A stretch of 64,000 bases of DNA, taken from assembly GCF_023734095.1 (NCBI RefSeq), contig NZ_AP024620.1, positions 1,174,501 through 1,238,500 on the forward strand, written 5' to 3'. Shown here one piece after another: positions 49,501 to 58,500 of the stretch. The stretch comes from Moorella sp. Hama-1. GTDB taxonomy: Bacteria > Bacillota > DSM-521 > Neomoorellales > Neomoorellaceae. A program made the translations under genes and the position numbers. The notes under the pieces are model-generated. The model was not told where the DNA came from. It searched no databases and saw only the letters and a program-made list of their open reading frames with translations. Within the stretch, counting starts at the first letter, position 1. Every line of letters begins with the position of its first letter.

Positions 49501-49510
49501 GTTTTTACAG

Positions 49511-49535
49511 GGAGCGGACGAACCGCTCCTTTTTT
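49511..49535 (+). terminator. rho-independent terminator of rpsO
   Basis: GGAGCGG-ACGAA-CCGCTCC followed by TTTTTT. Confidence 0.88.
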
Positions 49536-49568
49536 AATGACTTTTTAACAGTATTTAAGGGGCTGTTG

Positions 49569-49596
49569 GAAGGAAATACTATGATCAATGTCGAAT
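49569..49596 (+). promoter_or_regulatory. sigma-H-like promoter or Spo0A box before pnp
   Basis: GAAGGAAAT, 12 nt, GTCGAAT fits the sigma-H consensus; the same -10 region contains TGTCGAA (49589-49595), a perfect Spo0A box. Either reading ties pnp to the transition to stationary phase; it may be fortuitous. Confidence 0.4.
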
Positions 49597-49643
49597 GAAT
49601 TTGGGTTTATAAGGATAAGCGTAGAGGAGGCTATTTAAAAGTA

Positions 49644-51887
49644 ATGCAAGGGGTATTACGTAAAACCCTGGCTGTTGCAGGCCGGGATTTAACCCTGGAG
49701 ACAGGGCGCCTGGCCCGGCAGGCCGGGGGGGCCGTTATGGTTAATTACGGCGGCACCATGGTCCTGGTAACGGCAACAGCTTCTGCTGAACCCAGAGAGG
49801 GAATCGATTTTTTTCCCCTCACCGTTGATTATGAGGAGCGGCTCTATGCCGCCGGGAAGATCCCGGGAGGTTTTATTAAACGGGAAGGCCGGCCCAGTGA
49901 AAAGGCCATCCTTTCGGCCCGCTTAATCGACCGCCCCATCCGGCCCCTGTTCCCGAAGTCCTATCGCAACGATGTCCATGTGGTAGCCACAGTAATGTCC
50001 GTCAACCAGGACTGCCCCCCCAACATAGCCAGTATTATTGGGGCTTCGGCGGCCTTAACCATCTCGGGCATTCCCTTTGCCGGGCCCATCGGGGCGGTGA
50101 GTGTCGGTTTAATTGACAACCAACCGGTAATAAACCCCACCCTGGAAGAGGATTCCCGCAGCAGCCTCCAGCTGTCGGTAGCCGGTACCGAAACGGCCAT
50201 TATGATGGTCGAAGCCGGGGCGAAAGAAGTATCCGAGGACCTGATGCTGGAGTGCATCATGCGGGGTCATGAGGAAATCAAGAGGATTGTCGCCTTTATC
50301 AATGAATTCCGGGAGGAAGCCCTGGCCCTGGGCCTGGCCAAGGAGAAGCCGGAGGTCGTGACCCCGCACCTGGACCCGGAGTGGGAGAACAGGGTACGGG
50401 AAATAGCTACACCCAGGTTGCAGGAGGTTGTTTACCGCAGCCGCAACGAGCGATGGGCCAAGCAGGAGCGGGAAAAGCAGTTCGACGCCTGCCGGGAAGG
50501 AATTAACAGCCTGATCCTCGAGGGACAGGAAGAGGTCCTGGCAGCCAACCCCGATCTGCCTGGCCTGATCAACGAGCAGATTACTAAAATCGAGAAGGAA
50601 ATAGTCCGCCGGATGATCCTGACGGAAGGCGTACGGGTGGATGGTCGCACCCTGGAAGAGATCCGGCCCATTACCTGTGAGGTGGGAGTTTTAAGCCGTA
50701 CCCATGGTTCCGGCCTTTTCACCCGGGGGGAAACCCAGGTCCTGACGGTGACCACCCTGGGACCAATCAGCGATGAACAGATCCTCGACGACCTGGGGGT
50801 CGATGAATCGAAACGCTATATGCACCACTATAATTTTCCACCCTACAGCGTGGGTGAAGCGCGGCCTATCCGGGCCCCCGGAAGGCGGGAGATCGGCCAT
50901 GGTGCCCTGGCGGAGCGGGCCCTGGAGCCCATGATCCCTTCGGAAGAAGAATTCCCCTATGCCATCCGGCTGGTTTCGGAGGTCCTGGGGTCTAACGGTT
51001 CTACTTCCATGGGCAGTGTCTGCGGCAGCACCCTGGCCTTGATGGACGCCGGGGTACCCATTAAAGCACCGGTAGCCGGCGTGGCCATGGGCCTGGTCAA
51101 GGAAAACGATCAGGTGGCCGTCCTGACGGATATCCAGGGGCTGGAAGACGCCCTGGGGGATATGGACTTCAAGGTGGCCGGGACGAAGAATGGCATCACC
51201 GCCCTGCAGATGGATATTAAGATCGCCGGTATCGACCGGTCCATCCTGGAGCGGGCCCTGGAACAGGCCCGGCGCGGGCGCCTCTTCATCCTGGAAAAGA
51301 TCCTGGCAACCCTGCCGGGGCCGCGGCCGGAGCTGTCACCCTATGCGCCCCGGATGTTGACCACGACCATTGATCCCGATAAGATCCGTGATATCATCGG
51401 CCCCGGGGGCAAGGTCATTAAAAAGATTATCGAAGAAACCGGAGTAGATATTGACGTCGAAGATGACGGGCGCGTCTTTATTGCCTCCACCGATGCCGCC
51501 GCCGGGGAGCGGGCCCTGGAGATTATTGAAGCCCTGACCAAAGAAGTGGAGACGGGCAAGGTCTACAACGGCCGGGTGACCCGGGTAATGGACTTTGGCG
51601 CCTTTGTCGAGGTAGTGCCGGGGGTTCTGGGCATGCCCGGAAAAGAGGGCTTGGTCCATATCTCCCAGCTGGCCAATGAGCGGGTAGAAAAGGTGGAGGA
51701 TGTGGTCCACGAGGGCGATCACATCCTGGTCAAGGCCATCGGTTACGATCCCCAGGGGCGCCTGAAACTCTCCCGTAAAGAAGCCCTGGCTCCTGCGGCA
51801 GCGGGTGAGGAAGGAACCCACCGTCACTTCCGCCGGCCCGGCCGGGAAGGCGGCAACCGTGGCTTTAATAACCGGAAACCTCGTTAA
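49644..51887 (+). CDS. pnp: polyribonucleotide nucleotidyltransferase (PNPase)
   Basis: 747 residues. Two RNase PH domains (first with [26 protein letters not shown] in parts; second, catalytic, with [16 protein letters not shown] and [24 protein letters not shown]), then KH ([16 protein letters not shown]) and S1 ([20 protein letters not shown]) domains, and a basic Gly/Arg tail. It degrades RNA 3' to 5' using phosphate. The start is ATG 49644, with GAGGAGGC 14 bases away, a long spacing. Confidence 0.96.
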   Translation: MQGVLRKTLAVAGRDLTLETGRLARQAGGAVMVNYGGTMVLVTATASAEPREGIDFFPLTVDYEERLYAAGKIPGGFIKREGRPSEKAILSARLIDRPIRPLFPKSYRNDVHVVATVMSVNQDCPPNIASIIGASAALTISGIPFAGPIGAVSVGLIDNQPVINPTLEEDSRSSLQLSVAGTETAIMMVEAGAKEVSEDLMLECIMRGHEEIKRIVAFINEFREEALALGLAKEKPEVVTPHLDPEWENRVREIATPRLQEVVYRSRNERWAKQEREKQFDACREGINSLILEGQEEVLAANPDLPGLINEQITKIEKEIVRRMILTEGVRVDGRTLEEIRPITCEVGVLSRTHGSGLFTRGETQVLTVTTLGPISDEQILDDLGVDESKRYMHHYNFPPYSVGEARPIRAPGRREIGHGALAERALEPMIPSEEEFPYAIRLVSEVLGSNGSTSMGSVCGSTLALMDAGVPIKAPVAGVAMGLVKENDQVAVLTDIQGLEDALGDMDFKVAGTKNGITALQMDIKIAGIDRSILERALEQARRGRLFILEKILATLPGPRPELSPYAPRMLTTTIDPDKIRDIIGPGGKVIKKIIEETGVDIDVEDDGRVFIASTDAAAGERALEIIEALTKEVETGKVYNGRVTRVMDFGAFVEVVPGVLGMPGKEGLVHISQLANERVEKVEDVVHEGDHILVKAIGYDPQGRLKLSRKEALAPAAAGEEGTHRHFRRPGREGGNRGFNNRKPR

Positions 51888-51972
51888 CAATATCGTGGGC
51901 ACCAGGATGCCGCCGGGTTGAAGGGTGGACCTGACCCTGTTCCTATTAGTCTGATTACGGACGGGGGGGCAT

Positions 51973-52015
51973 ATACATTGATCAGGTAAAGTTAAAGGTG
52001 GTGCGATCAATGTAT
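51973..52015 (+). promoter_or_regulatory. inverted repeat that could close over the ylxY start site
   Basis: ATACATTGATC (51973-51983) and GATCAATGTAT (52005-52015) are perfect 11-bp complements. In mRNA the loop would hold the ribosome site (AAAGGTGG) and the right arm would include the ATG at 52010, blocking initiation when folded. Confidence 0.6.
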
Positions 52016-52735
52016 GTGTTTTTCTACCCCCGGAGGGGGCTCAGGCGCTGGGGCTTACTGGTGGCCCTGGGATTACTATTGATTCTGGGTTTTACTTGCT
52101 GGCGCTGGCTGGGTGGAGCTGCGGTACCGGCCCTGAAAACCCAACCCATTTATCAGGGCGATCCGGCCCGGAAGGCAGTGGCCCTCACCTTTACCATTGA
52201 CTGGGGGGAAGAGCACCTGCCGGCTATTCTCACGGCCCTGGCCCAGGTCGGGGGCCGGGCAACCTTTTTCCCTACAGGTCAGTGGGCCGAACGCCACCCT
52301 GACCTGGTCCGCCAGATAGCTGCCGCCGGTCATGAGATCGGTAACCACGGCCAGAGTCACCCCCACCCGGATAACCTGAGCCGGGAGGAAAATCGCCAGG
52401 ATATCCTGAAGGGTGAAGCCACCCTGAAGGCGATTACCGGCAAGAAACCCGTCCTTTACTCCCCTCCCTACGGGGAGAGTAAGCCCCAGGTGATAGCCGC
52501 CGCCGGCGATCTGGGTTACCAATTTATCATGTGGACCATTAATACTGGTGATTACCTGCCCAACACCCGGCCGGAGGATATCCTGGCCACCATCCTCCCC
52601 AAATGCCAGAATGGGGCTATTGTCCTGCTGCACCCGACAGCAGTGACGGCCCGGGCCCTGCCGGAGCTGCTTAAACAGCTCAAGGAGCGGGGTTATGCCC
52701 TGGTAACAACTTCCGAGATCCTGAAGAACGGGTAA
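52010..52735 (+). CDS. ylxY: polysaccharide deacetylase, YlxY/PdaB-like
   Basis: 241 residues. N-terminal membrane anchor (about 10-30) and a NodB domain: TFTIDWGEEHLP (metal/catalytic Asp), ATFFPTGQWAERHP, HEIGNHGQSHPHPD (HxxxH-type ligands), LYSPPYGE and VLLHPT. Usual TFDDG is replaced by TIDWG, as in sporulation-type YlxY/PdaB proteins. In Bacillus ylxY also follows pnp. ATG 52010 is favoured by AAGGTGG; upstream GTG 51998 is possible. Confidence 0.88.
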   Translation: MYVFFYPRRGLRRWGLLVALGLLLILGFTCWRWLGGAAVPALKTQPIYQGDPARKAVALTFTIDWGEEHLPAILTALAQVGGRATFFPTGQWAERHPDLVRQIAAAGHEIGNHGQSHPHPDNLSREENRQDILKGEATLKAITGKKPVLYSPPYGESKPQVIAAAGDLGYQFIMWTINTGDYLPNTRPEDILATILPKCQNGAIVLLHPTAVTARALPELLKQLKERGYALVTTSEILKNG

Positions 52736-52752
52736 GCGCCCGTTTTTTTATA
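52727..52752 (+). terminator. rho-independent terminator of ylxY
   Basis: ACGGG-TAAGCG-CCCGT followed by seven T; the stem begins inside the last codons of ylxY. Confidence 0.8.
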
Positions 52753-52867
52753 AGGCATCCGCCGGGGGGATATAATAACCTGGGATTAACTGCCGGGGAG
52801 TCCGGAATCTTAGGCCTTTTTGCCGGGACTTATGCCAGGGCAGTGATATTACCAGGGAGTGATGGGC

Positions 52868-53980
52868 ATGAAGCGTTTGCCGGGGATTTTGCTGCTGGGG
52901 TGCCTGCTTTTTTGCCTGAGCACCGCGCCGGCCCGGGCGGCCGGGGAACCGGAAATTACAGCGCCGGCGGCCGTATTGATGGAAGCTGGCACGGGGCAGG
53001 TACTCTATGAGCGTGGTGCCGGGGAAGAGCGGCCCCCGGCCAGTACGACGAAGATCATGACGGCTATCCTGGCCCTGGAACTGGGCCGGCTCGATACCCC
53101 AATTACCGTGAGCGCCAATGCTGCGGCTACAGAGGGGGCCAGTATCTACTTACAAAAAGGCGAGATCCTGACCCTGGGCGATCTCGTTAAAGGCGCCCTC
53201 CTGGAGTCCGGAAATGATGCCACCGTAGCCATTGCCGAAGGCCTGGCGGGTTCTGAAGCCGGTTTCGCCTTTTTGATGAATCGGAAGGCCTGGCTTTTGG
53301 GGGCCCGCCACACCCACTTTAATAACCCCAACGGCCTCCCGGACCCGGGCCATTATACTACGGCTTACGACCTAGCCCTGATCGCCCGGTACGCCCTGGG
53401 TAACCCGGCCTTTCGCCGCCTGGTGGCCACGGTGGAGGACCAGATACCAGGACCGGCAGGGGTGCGTTATCTCTATAACACCAATCGCCTCCTGGGGAGT
53501 TACCCGGGGGCTGACGGTGTCAAAACGGGTACCACCGCAGCCGCCGGCCAGTGCCTGGTGGCTTCAGCCACCAGGGGAGGCCGCCAGTTAATCGCCGTAG
53601 TCCTGGGGAGCGCTGATCGTTATGGCGACACCAGGAACCTCCTGGATTACGGGTTTAAGGACTTTTACTATGAGGGTGTTAAAGCCGGGGAACCGGTGGG
53701 ACAGGTCTATGTCGCCAACGGGGAAACTGCCGGGGTGAGAGTGGCTCCCGCCGCCGACGCCGGCTTTACTGTTCCCCTGGCCCAGGCCGGTCTGCTGGAA
53801 AAAAGGCTGCTCTTGCCACGGGTAGTCAAAGCGCCCATCAGGAAGGGCCAGGAAGTGGGCCGGGTCCAGTTCCTCTTTCAAGGCCGGGAAGTAGCCAGTG
53901 CGGCCCTGGCGGCTACGGCCGACGTCCCGGCCGTCCCCTGGTGGTCACGGTTGTGGCAGGTTTTTGCCGCCAGGTTATAA
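52868..53980 (+). CDS. dacF: D-alanyl-D-alanine carboxypeptidase, DacF/PBP5 type
   Basis: 370 residues. Signal peptide (about 1-24, ending ARA) then the penicillin-binding motifs Ser59-x-x-Lys62 (STTK), Ser114-Gly-Asn (SGN) and Lys219-Thr-Gly (KTG), followed by a C-terminal beta domain and a short amphipathic end. It trims pentapeptides in peptidoglycan, for spore cortex if the DacF role applies. ATG 52868 has CAGGGAG nine bases upstream. Confidence 0.93.
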   Translation: MKRLPGILLLGCLLFCLSTAPARAAGEPEITAPAAVLMEAGTGQVLYERGAGEERPPASTTKIMTAILALELGRLDTPITVSANAAATEGASIYLQKGEILTLGDLVKGALLESGNDATVAIAEGLAGSEAGFAFLMNRKAWLLGARHTHFNNPNGLPDPGHYTTAYDLALIARYALGNPAFRRLVATVEDQIPGPAGVRYLYNTNRLLGSYPGADGVKTGTTAAAGQCLVASATRGGRQLIAVVLGSADRYGDTRNLLDYGFKDFYYEGVKAGEPVGQVYVANGETAGVRVAPAADAGFTVPLAQAGLLEKRLLLPRVVKAPIRKGQEVGRVQFLFQGREVASAALAATADVPAVPWWSRLWQVFAARL

Positions 53981-54024
53981 ACAGGCTTTAAATAAGTCTA
54001 TATAAAAAAGTTAGGGGGAAGGGA

Positions 54025-55290
54025 ATGTACCAGAAAGAAACCCTGGCCAACGGCATCCGGGTGGTCGCCGAGGCCATTCCCTTTGTTGATTCCGTAGCCC
54101 TGGGGGTATGGGTACGCACCGGGTCCCGCAACGAAGACGGGGAAAACCAGGGCGTTTCCCATTTTCTTGAGCATCTTCTCTTTAAAGGAACCGCCCGGCG
54201 CACCGCCAGGCAGATCGCTGAGGAACTCGAGGCCGTCGGTGGGGTGATCAACGCCTTTACAACCAAAGAGTACACCTGCTTTTACAGCCGGGTCCTGGCC
54301 GAGGACCTTGATCTGGCCATTGATGTCCTGAGTGATATGCTCTTTAATTCCCTCATGGCACCGGAGGATATTGAAAAGGAAAAACGGGTCATCCTGGAAG
54401 AAATTAAGATGTACGAGGATTCCCCGGATGAATTGATCCACGACCTCTTCGCCCGGACCGTCTGGCCGGGGCACCCCCTGGGCCGGGCCATCCTGGGGAC
54501 CTACGAGACTGTGGCTGGGCTAAACCGGGACCGTATTTACCGCTACTACCGGGAGCAGTATAACAGCGCCAATATTGTCCTGGCCGCCGCCGGCAAATTG
54601 GACAACATTGAACTAATGGCTAAACTGGAAGAAGCCTTCGGCCGGCAGGAGTGCCCGGGCGTAGAAGCCCAATTCTACCCGCCCCAGAACCAGGCCGATG
54701 TCAGGATGCAGGTCAAGGACACCGAGCAGGTACAGATTTGCCTGGGGGTGCCGGGAATGGCCCAGGACGACCCGGCCATTTATGCCGTTCAGGCCTTAAA
54801 CAATATCCTTGGGGGTGGCCTGAGTTCCCGCCTTTTCCAGCTGATCCGGGAAGAGCGCGCCCTGGCTTATTCCGTCTACTCCTACCATGCCGGTTTCGCT
54901 GACAGTGGTCTCTTTACCGTTTATGCCGGTACCAGTCCGGCCAACTACCAGCAGGTGGTGCGGCTGATCCTGGAGGAAATGGCCTCCCTCAAGGCTAAAG
55001 GGGTTACCGAGGTTGAACTGAAGCGCACCAGGGATCAGATCCGGGGTAATCTCCTCCTGGGACAGGAGAGTGTCAGCCAGCGTATGAGCCGCCTGGGGAA
55101 GACGGAGGTCTCCTTTGGCCGGGTGATTACGGCCGAAGAAATCATCGAGCGTTTGAACCAGGTCACCGCTGCTGATATCCAGGCCATGGCCCGGCGCCTT
55201 TTCCAGCCGGAATACCTGGCCCTTACCACCCTGGGACCAGAGGTCGAGACATTGGACCTGGCCGCCCTCGCCGGCGCCGCCGGGATTTAG
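54025..55290 (+). CDS. mlpA: M16-family zinc peptidase, MlpA/YmxG-like
   Basis: 421 residues. Inverted zinc motif His46-x-x-Glu49-His50 (HFLEH) in the active half, with the distal Glu in the following helix (AIDVLSDML.. region), and an inactive C-terminal half with GGGLSSRLFQLIREERALAYSVYSYHA (in parts). Full length for the processing-peptidase-like branch. In Bacillus mlpA follows ylxY and pnp, matching this order; a regulatory role on aprE was reported there. Confidence 0.92.
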   Translation: MYQKETLANGIRVVAEAIPFVDSVALGVWVRTGSRNEDGENQGVSHFLEHLLFKGTARRTARQIAEELEAVGGVINAFTTKEYTCFYSRVLAEDLDLAIDVLSDMLFNSLMAPEDIEKEKRVILEEIKMYEDSPDELIHDLFARTVWPGHPLGRAILGTYETVAGLNRDRIYRYYREQYNSANIVLAAAGKLDNIELMAKLEEAFGRQECPGVEAQFYPPQNQADVRMQVKDTEQVQICLGVPGMAQDDPAIYAVQALNNILGGGLSSRLFQLIREERALAYSVYSYHAGFADSGLFTVYAGTSPANYQQVVRLILEEMASLKAKGVTEVELKRTRDQIRGNLLLGQESVSQRMSRLGKTEVSFGRVITAEEIIERLNQVTAADIQAMARRLFQPEYLALTTLGPEVETLDLAALAGAAGI

Positions 55291-55305
55291 GAGAAGCCCC
55301 GCAGC

Positions 55306-55332
55306 GGTTACTGTAAGTTGTAACCATTTTTG
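55306..55332 (+). terminator. weak rho-independent terminator after the M16 peptidase gene
   Basis: GGTTAC and GTAACC pair, followed by ATTTTT. Confidence 0.55.
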
Positions 55333-55361
55333 GTAGAAGTCTATTTTCGGAGGGGAAACCT

Positions 55362-55739
55362 GTGGACCGTTTAGAGCATATCTTTGAGCTCCAGGAACGT
55401 TTTGACCGGGACCTGGCCCGGCGGCGGCGGCTACCGGAATACAGCCCTGCCGAGTGGGTCCAGAAGGAGGTCCTGGCCATGGTGGCCGAGCTGGGGGAAC
55501 TCCTGGATGAGGTCAACTTTAAATGGTGGAAGAACCCCCACCCCCTGGACCACGAGGCTATCAAAGGCGAGCTGGTGGACATCCTGCACTTCCTCGTCAG
55601 CATGTGCCTGAAGACCGGGATCACCGCCGAAGAGTTTTACCAGGGTTACCTGGCCAAAAACCAGGAGAACTTTCGCCGCCAGGAGGGTCTGACGGACCAG
55701 CAAGAATATGTCGCTGTGGCCAGGGACAGGGAGGAATAA
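55362..55739 (+). CDS. MazG-like / dimeric dUTPase-family pyrophosphatase
   Basis: 125 residues. All-alpha NTP-pyrophosphatase motifs E-x-x-E (AELGELLDEVNFKWW) and E-x-x-D (GELVDILHFLVSMC) bind Mg; the KWWKNP segment is typical of dimeric dUTPases (dUTP to dUMP). Start is GTG 55362 after CGGAGGGG. Sits between the M16 peptidase and a small membrane protein. Confidence 0.85.
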   Translation: MDRLEHIFELQERFDRDLARRRRLPEYSPAEWVQKEVLAMVAELGELLDEVNFKWWKNPHPLDHEAIKGELVDILHFLVSMCLKTGITAEEFYQGYLAKNQENFRRQEGLTDQQEYVAVARDREE

Positions 55740-55784
55740 AGGGCCCATCGCCCCTCATAGGCTTTAGGGAGGGGTGATGGCAGC

Positions 55785-56099
55785 ATGGAATTACTAATCT
55801 TTCTGGTATCCCTGTTCCTTCTTTTTCTCCTGGCCGTGCGACTCAAAACCCGTTCTTACCGGAGCAGTAACGTGGAAGCAATAGCCAGTCCCGCCTCCCG
55901 GGCCCTGGCCGAGCTGGTAGCCGTAGCCGGGGGTATCTACCTTTCCCTGGTTCTCCTGGTGAGCTTCTTAAAGATTGAACTACCGGAAGCGGTGGCCATC
56001 GGCCCGGTCCGGGTTGACCCCCTGGCCATTGTTGCCCTCCTGGTAGCCCTCTTCCAACCACTGTTTTTTAGCCTCTGGCCGCGGATTAAGGGACGGTAG
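55785..56099 (+). CDS. small membrane protein, hypothetical
   Basis: 104 residues with three predicted membrane segments (about 2-20, 43-65, 78-98) and a short basic loop (RLKTRSYRSSNVEA). No family recognised with confidence. Start ATG 55785 follows GGGAGGGGTGATGG. It ends at the base before ymxH's frame, so the two are probably cotranscribed. Confidence 0.65.
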   Translation: MELLIFLVSLFLLFLLAVRLKTRSYRSSNVEAIASPASRALAELVAVAGGIYLSLVLLVSFLKIELPEAVAIGPVRVDPLAIVALLVALFQPLFFSLWPRIKGR

Positions 56100-56108
56100 G
56101 TGAGGGGG

Positions 56109-56372
56109 ATGCGGTTTACCGAGCTGATGGGTAAAGAGATAATCAACCTCTACGACGGCTCCCGCCTGGGGAGCTTCGCCGATGCCGACCTGGTCCTGGA
56201 CGCCGAAGAGGGTAAGGTAGCAGCTATAATTTTGCCGCCCCGGGGAGGCTGGCGCGCCCTGTTCGGTAGCCGCCAGGAGCTGGTAATACCCTGGGAGGCG
56301 GTGCACAAAGTAGGCAGCGAGGTGGTAGTGGTCAACCTGGATCCTACTTACAGCCGGCGGCAGAAAGATTGA
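56109..56372 (+). CDS. ymxH: YlmC/YmxH-family sporulation protein (PRC-barrel)
   Basis: 87 residues. MRFTELMGKEIINLYDGSRLG and the LVLDAEEGKVAAIILP strand are the PRC-barrel signature of the YlmC/YmxH family, small sporulation-associated proteins. ATG 56109 gives the canonical start; the reading frame is open to a GTG at 56100. In Bacillus ymxH likewise precedes the spoVF (dpaAB) operon. Its stop codon overlaps the -35 of the dapB riboswitch promoter. Confidence 0.88.
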   Translation: MRFTELMGKEIINLYDGSRLGSFADADLVLDAEEGKVAAIILPPRGGWRALFGSRQELVIPWEAVHKVGSEVVVVNLDPTYSRRQKD

Positions 56373-56397
56373 CACTTCTTAACCCTAGTGGTATCAT
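56369..56397 (+). promoter_or_regulatory. promoter of the dapB-dapA operon
   Basis: TTGACA (56369-56374, a perfect -35), 17 bp, TATCAT (56392-56397). It starts the lysine-riboswitch leader. Confidence 0.8.
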
Positions 56398-56421
56398 AAG
56401 GGCAACAATATTAAAAAACCT

Positions 56422-56636
56422 CATCTCGTGTGCAGTGGGGTAGAGGTGCAACTGGCAAGAGTATTACTGGTGAGGGGGGCCCCAATGAACCAGTAGGAAA
56501 GGGCCTGTTGCCGAAGGGAGAGGCCTGACCCGGGCTGTCTTCCTGGGCCGGTCTTGAATAAGGGCCGGACTGTCACCTGGCGGCCAGCGCTGGCCGCGAC
56601 GGTGGAGCGCTCCTCACACGATGGACCGGCGAGATG
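56422..56636 (+). ncRNA. lysine riboswitch (L-box)
   Basis: Conserved blocks are visible in order: TAGAGGTGC, AAGAGTATTA, GGAAAGGG..GTTGCCGAAG, GGACTGTCAC and GGTGGAG. The P1 helix is formed by TCGTGTG (56426-56432) with CACACGA (56615-56621), and can extend with CATCTCG (56422-56428) to CGAGATG (56630-56636). Lysine binding should stabilise P1 and allow the downstream terminator, shutting off the diaminopimelate operon. Confidence 0.9.
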
Positions 56637-56654
56637 GGTATTCTGGTAATCCGG

Positions 56655-56697
56655 GAGAAAACCGGGGCGGGATGCTCATGGTTTTCTCTTTATTTTT
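56655..56697 (+). terminator. riboswitch-controlled terminator before dapB
   Basis: GAGAAAACC (56655-56663) pairs with GGTTTTCTC (56680-56688), followed by TTTATTTTT. It ends 10 nt before dapB. Confidence 0.88.
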
Positions 56698-56706
56698 AAA
56701 GGGGTG

Positions 56707-57507
56707 ATGGTCACGATCAGGGTTATCGTAACTGGAGCGGCCGGCCGCATGGGCCGGGAGATGACCCGGGGGTTACTGCAGGCGGAGGATATTGCCGTGG
56801 TGGGCGCCGTCGACCGCCAGCAGGCAGGGGCGGATATAGGTACGCTAAACGGGCTGCCGCCGGCGGGAGTAACTATTACGACCGACCTGGCAGAAGTAAT
56901 TGCCGCCACCAGGCCCCAGGTCATGGTCGATTTCACCGTGGCTGCGGCGGCCCTGGCCAACGCCAGGATAGCCGTGGAGAGGGGTGTGAGCCCGGTAATC
57001 GGTACTACCGGCATCAGCCTGGACCAGCTGGACGAGCTGCACCAGCTTTGTGAAGACCGCCAGGTGGGAGCAGTGGTGGCACCCAATTTTTCCCTGGGGG
57101 CAGTTTTAATGATGCATTTCGCCGGGGAAGCGGCGCGTTATTTTCCCCGGGCGGAGATTATTGAGATGCACCACGACCAGAAGATCGACGCTCCTTCGGG
57201 AACGGCTTTGAAGACGGCGGAGTTAATGGCCGCCAGGATAAAGGAGACCCCGAAACTTTTGCCGGTGGAAGAAAAGGTGGCCGGCGCCAGGGGGGCCACA
57301 TACCAGGGCCTGGCCGTCCACAGCGTCCGCCTGCCCGGGGCGGTGGCCCACCAGGAGGTAATCTTCGGCGGCCAGGGGCAGCTTTTGACCATCCGCCATG
57401 ATACTACCAGCCGGGAGGCCTTTTTACCCGGTTTGCTCCTGGCCATGAGGAAGGTTAACCAGTGCAGGGGGGTGGTCTACGGGCTGGAAAACCTGCTGGA
57501 ATTATAG
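56707..57507 (+). CDS. dapB: 4-hydroxy-tetrahydrodipicolinate reductase
   Basis: 266 residues. NAD(P) site VTGAAGRMGREM, GTTGIS, and the catalytic block EMHHDQKIDAPSGTAL (His pair, Lys). It reduces the DapA product toward diaminopimelate. ATG 56707 (or GTG 56704) follows AAAGGGG directly. First gene behind the lysine riboswitch. Confidence 0.95.
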   Translation: MVTIRVIVTGAAGRMGREMTRGLLQAEDIAVVGAVDRQQAGADIGTLNGLPPAGVTITTDLAEVIAATRPQVMVDFTVAAAALANARIAVERGVSPVIGTTGISLDQLDELHQLCEDRQVGAVVAPNFSLGAVLMMHFAGEAARYFPRAEIIEMHHDQKIDAPSGTALKTAELMAARIKETPKLLPVEEKVAGARGATYQGLAVHSVRLPGAVAHQEVIFGGQGQLLTIRHDTTSREAFLPGLLLAMRKVNQCRGVVYGLENLLEL

Positions 57508-57544
57508 ACCTGGCACCTCCCGGAAGGCTTCCACATATATTGCA

Positions 57545-57565
57545 AGTAGTACAGGTGTACTAAGT
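57545..57565 (+). promoter_or_regulatory. inverted repeat upstream of dpaA
   Basis: TAGTAC (57547-57552) and GTACTA (57557-57562) form an inverted repeat just before the ribosome site; CATATATT (about 57533) resembles a mother-cell sigma -10. A second, sporulation-specific promoter here would let dpaAB be expressed apart from dapB. Confidence 0.35.
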
Positions 57566-57585
57566 TTGCAGGAGGTCGTTCCGGC

Positions 57586-58479
57586 ATGGGTGGGAGGTTG
57601 ACAGGTATCAGGGTGGCGATGCTGGGGGGCGATGCCCGGGAGATAGTTCTCCTGGAGGAATTGCTACGCCAGGGGGCCCTGATCCAGGTGGGCGGCTTAC
57701 CGGCCCTGCCTGCACGGGATGGTTGTACCTGGTATGACGATCCCCTGGCAGCCGTCCGGGGCGTACAGGTGGTCATCCTGCCGGTACCGGGGGTCAACTC
57801 CGAAGGCCGCATTTATGCCCCGCGGAGCGAACAACCCCTTTACTTCAGTCAGGAACTGGCCGCTGCCATCCCCGGGGGAACCCCCGTCCTGGTGGGAGTG
57901 GCCCGGCCCTTCCTCAAGGATATGGCAGCCGCCCGGGGCTGGCACCTGGTGGAGACGGCAGATATGGATGAAATGGCCATTTTAAACTCTATCCCTACTG
58001 CCGAAGGGGCTCTAATGCTGGCCATGCAGGAGCTGCCCATTACCCTCCACGGCAGCCAGGCCTTCGTCCTGGGGCTGGGCCGGACCGGCTTTACCCTGGC
58101 CCGCATGCTGGCCGGGGTAGGGGCCCGGGTCACGGTAGTCGACCGTGGTGCCGCCGACAGGGCCCGGGCCCTGGTCGAGGGGTGGCGGGCGGTGGCCTTT
58201 GCTGACCTGGCCGGAGTAATCGGGGAGGCCCAGGTTATTTTTAATACAGTACCTGACATGGTTCTAACGGCGGCGATCCTGGCCGCAACCAGTCCAGAGG
58301 TGTTAATTATCGACCTGGCGTCGGCTCCCGGGGGAACGGATTTTGAGGCCGCTACGGCCCTGAAACGCCGCGCGATGCTGGCCCCGGGGCTGCCGGGGAA
58401 GGTTGCTCCCCGGACGGCGGGGCTGATCCTGGCCCGTATCTATCCCGCCCTGATTTTAAATTGCCTGGAACGGCATTAA
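57586..58479 (+). CDS. dpaA: dipicolinate synthase subunit A
   Basis: 297 residues. N-terminal catalytic-like region with GGDAREIVLLEELLRQG and a C-terminal NAD(P) domain starting VLGLGRTGFTLARMLAGVGARVTVVDR (in parts). With DpaB it oxidises dihydrodipicolinate (from DapA) to dipicolinic acid, which fills the spore core with calcium. AGGAGGT lies about ten bases before ATG 57586. Its place inside a dap operon links spore and wall/lysine metabolism. Confidence 0.93.
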   Translation: MGGRLTGIRVAMLGGDAREIVLLEELLRQGALIQVGGLPALPARDGCTWYDDPLAAVRGVQVVILPVPGVNSEGRIYAPRSEQPLYFSQELAAAIPGGTPVLVGVARPFLKDMAAARGWHLVETADMDEMAILNSIPTAEGALMLAMQELPITLHGSQAFVLGLGRTGFTLARMLAGVGARVTVVDRGAADRARALVEGWRAVAFADLAGVIGEAQVIFNTVPDMVLTAAILAATSPEVLIIDLASAPGGTDFEAATALKRRAMLAPGLPGKVAPRTAGLILARIYPALILNCLERH

Positions 58480-58500
58480 ACCCTACGGAGGTGCTTGAAG

